Assembly (NCBI GenBank): GCA_958348565.1
Contig: CATVZP010000002.1
Coordinates: 1-61,193 of the forward strand
Origin: an uncultured Collinsella sp.
GTDB taxonomy: Bacteria > Actinomycetota > Coriobacteriia > Coriobacteriales > Coriobacteriaceae
Length of the DNA stretch: 61,193 nucleotides
Direction: 5' to 3'
Of this stretch, positions 60,529-61,193 are shown piece after piece. The notes below the pieces were generated by a model. The model made no database searches. It worked only from the letters and a program-made list of their open reading frames with translations, and was not told the DNA's origin. The position numbers and the translations under genes are program-made. The first letter of the stretch is position 1; each line of letters starts with the position of its first letter.

Positions 60529-61193
60529 CTACCTTTCCGTACAGCTAATGCAGGGGTCGATGGTCAGGATAATCATGGGCACGTTGGCAAGGAGCACGCC
60601 CTGCAGTGCATGCGTCAGACCCGCCAGATTTTGCGACGTCGGCGTGCGCACACGGAAGCGGTCCAGATTCTTGGTGCCGTTGCCGCGCACATAGTAGTAC
60701 GCCTCGCCGCGCGGCTGTTCAATCACAACCTCGCCGCGCGCGCCGTCGGCCGGCGTAAGCTTGGTGCGCCCGCCGATGCCGTCGTGCGGAATCTTGCCGA
60801 CAAGCTCCTTGATAATGTCCATGGCCTGCGTGACCTCGGCACAACGCACCTGGCAGCGAGCATAGCAGTCGCCATCGGTAGCAACGATGGGCTCAAATGC
60901 AGCCAGGTCCGCATAGGCACCGTCACCGAACATGCGCACGTCGTAATCCACGCCCGAGGCGCGGCCGAACGGGCCGACCATCGAAAGCTCCAGTGCATCT
61001 TTCTTGCTGATCACGCCCACGCCATGCAGGCGCTCGCCGCAGCTGGCGTCGTCCAAAAACGTATGCACCAGGGTCTCGTAGTCGGGGCGCATGGCGTCGA
61101 GCGTCTGGACAATGCCCTCCAGCTCGGAGTCCTCAATGTCGTGCTTAAGGCCGCCGATCTCGTTAATCGAAAGGATCACGCGGCCGCCGCAGG
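60529..61193 (-). CDS. Group 4 [NiFe] hydrogenase large subunit (EchE-like), 3' part
   Basis: Only the C-terminal 220 residues or so are in the window; the frame stays open to the right edge. It shows GPFGRASGVDYDVR and GEAYYYVRGNG, and ends with TIDPCISCTER and a stop. The second CxxC pair of the Ni-Fe site is thus intact. No C-terminal extension follows, as in Ech/CooH-type subunits that need no maturation protease. It is a membrane-bound, energy-converting type by family; which one (Ech or formate hydrogenlyase) cannot be told from this part. Confidence 0.88.
   Translation of the reverse strand, partial: CGGRVILSINEIGGLKHDIEDSELEGIVQTLDAMRPDYETLVHTFLDDASCGERLHGVGVISKKDALELSMVGPFGRASGVDYDVRMFGDGAYADLAAFEPIVATDGDCYARCQVRCAEVTQAMDIIKELVGKIPHDGIGGRTKLTPADGARGEVVIEQPRGEAYYYVRGNGTKNLDRFRVRTPTSQNLAGLTHALQGVLLANVPMIILTIDPCISCTER

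Overview
The window is about 61 kb of high-GC DNA packed with genes. It reads like a chromosome of the class Coriobacteriia, most probably a Collinsella-type gut actinobacterium. The basis is the gene content: a nadA-nadB-nadC-niaR operon, a 12-helix LuxR-type membrane regulator, an Nramp-related transporter of the magnesium type, paired GHKL/LytTR and HisKA_3/NarL two-component systems, hyp maturation genes and the end of a group 4 [NiFe] hydrogenase operon. The taxonomic call is an inference. I saw no rRNA, tRNA, CRISPR array, intact insertion sequence or prophage.

Layout. 0-4.2 kb: NAD biosynthesis operon (minus strand) with its own repressor gene and a perfect 19-bp inverted repeat overlapping the promoter. 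4.2-6.4 kb: LytTR regulator and GHKL kinase, preceded by a possible 57-residue peptide ORF. 6.4-7.5 kb: a uracil-DNA-glycosylase-like protein and thioredoxin. 7.7-13.6 kb: an orphan small protein, NikR with a His/Cys-rich tail, and hypF-hypC-hypD-hypE. 13.6-18.7 kb: phosphoglycolate phosphatase, a lipoprotein, PTS EIIA, a Fic protein in an AT-richer island bracketed by hairpin repeats, and pyrE. 18.8-23.7 kb: mgtA with a long leader and a short upstream ORF, then a frameshifted LuxR membrane regulator. 24-28.4 kb: zinc-ribbon and SPFH proteins plus a lipoprotein. 28.4-32.5 kb: a three-gene sensory operon. 32.6-38.4 kb: DUF4867, luxS, nucleoside hydrolase with ribokinase, and an O-acyltransferase. 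38.6-48.1 kb: a 230-bp element with terminal inverted repeats, an Nramp-related Mg2+ transporter with an MgtE-type regulatory partner, a NodB-like protein lacking its metal ligands, PRC-barrel and YtxH proteins, a cyanophycin-synthetase-like N domain, a CorC/CNNM protein and a hemolysin III protein. 48.2-60 kb: alpha/beta hydrolase, DUF362 ferredoxin, a MacB/FtsX-type ABC system, an ABC-2 exporter and a divergent HisKA_3/NarL pair. 60.2-61.2 kb: the last two genes of an Ech-like hydrogenase, cut by the window end.

Themes. Several genes fit magnesium homeostasis: mgtA, the Nramp-related transporter, its MgtE_N/CBS partner and the CorC-like protein. Nickel handling (NikR, Hyp) agrees with the [NiFe] hydrogenase at the right edge. 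The intergenic spaces are unusually informative: a three-copy element whose long helices are conserved by compensating changes, many short palindromes with a 'gggac' core that look like REP sequences, a 67-bp hairpin repeat flanking fic, and an 83-bp repeat near 60 kb. The strongest candidate for something undescribed is the three-copy structured element at 62-204, 14449-14616 and 17846-18056.
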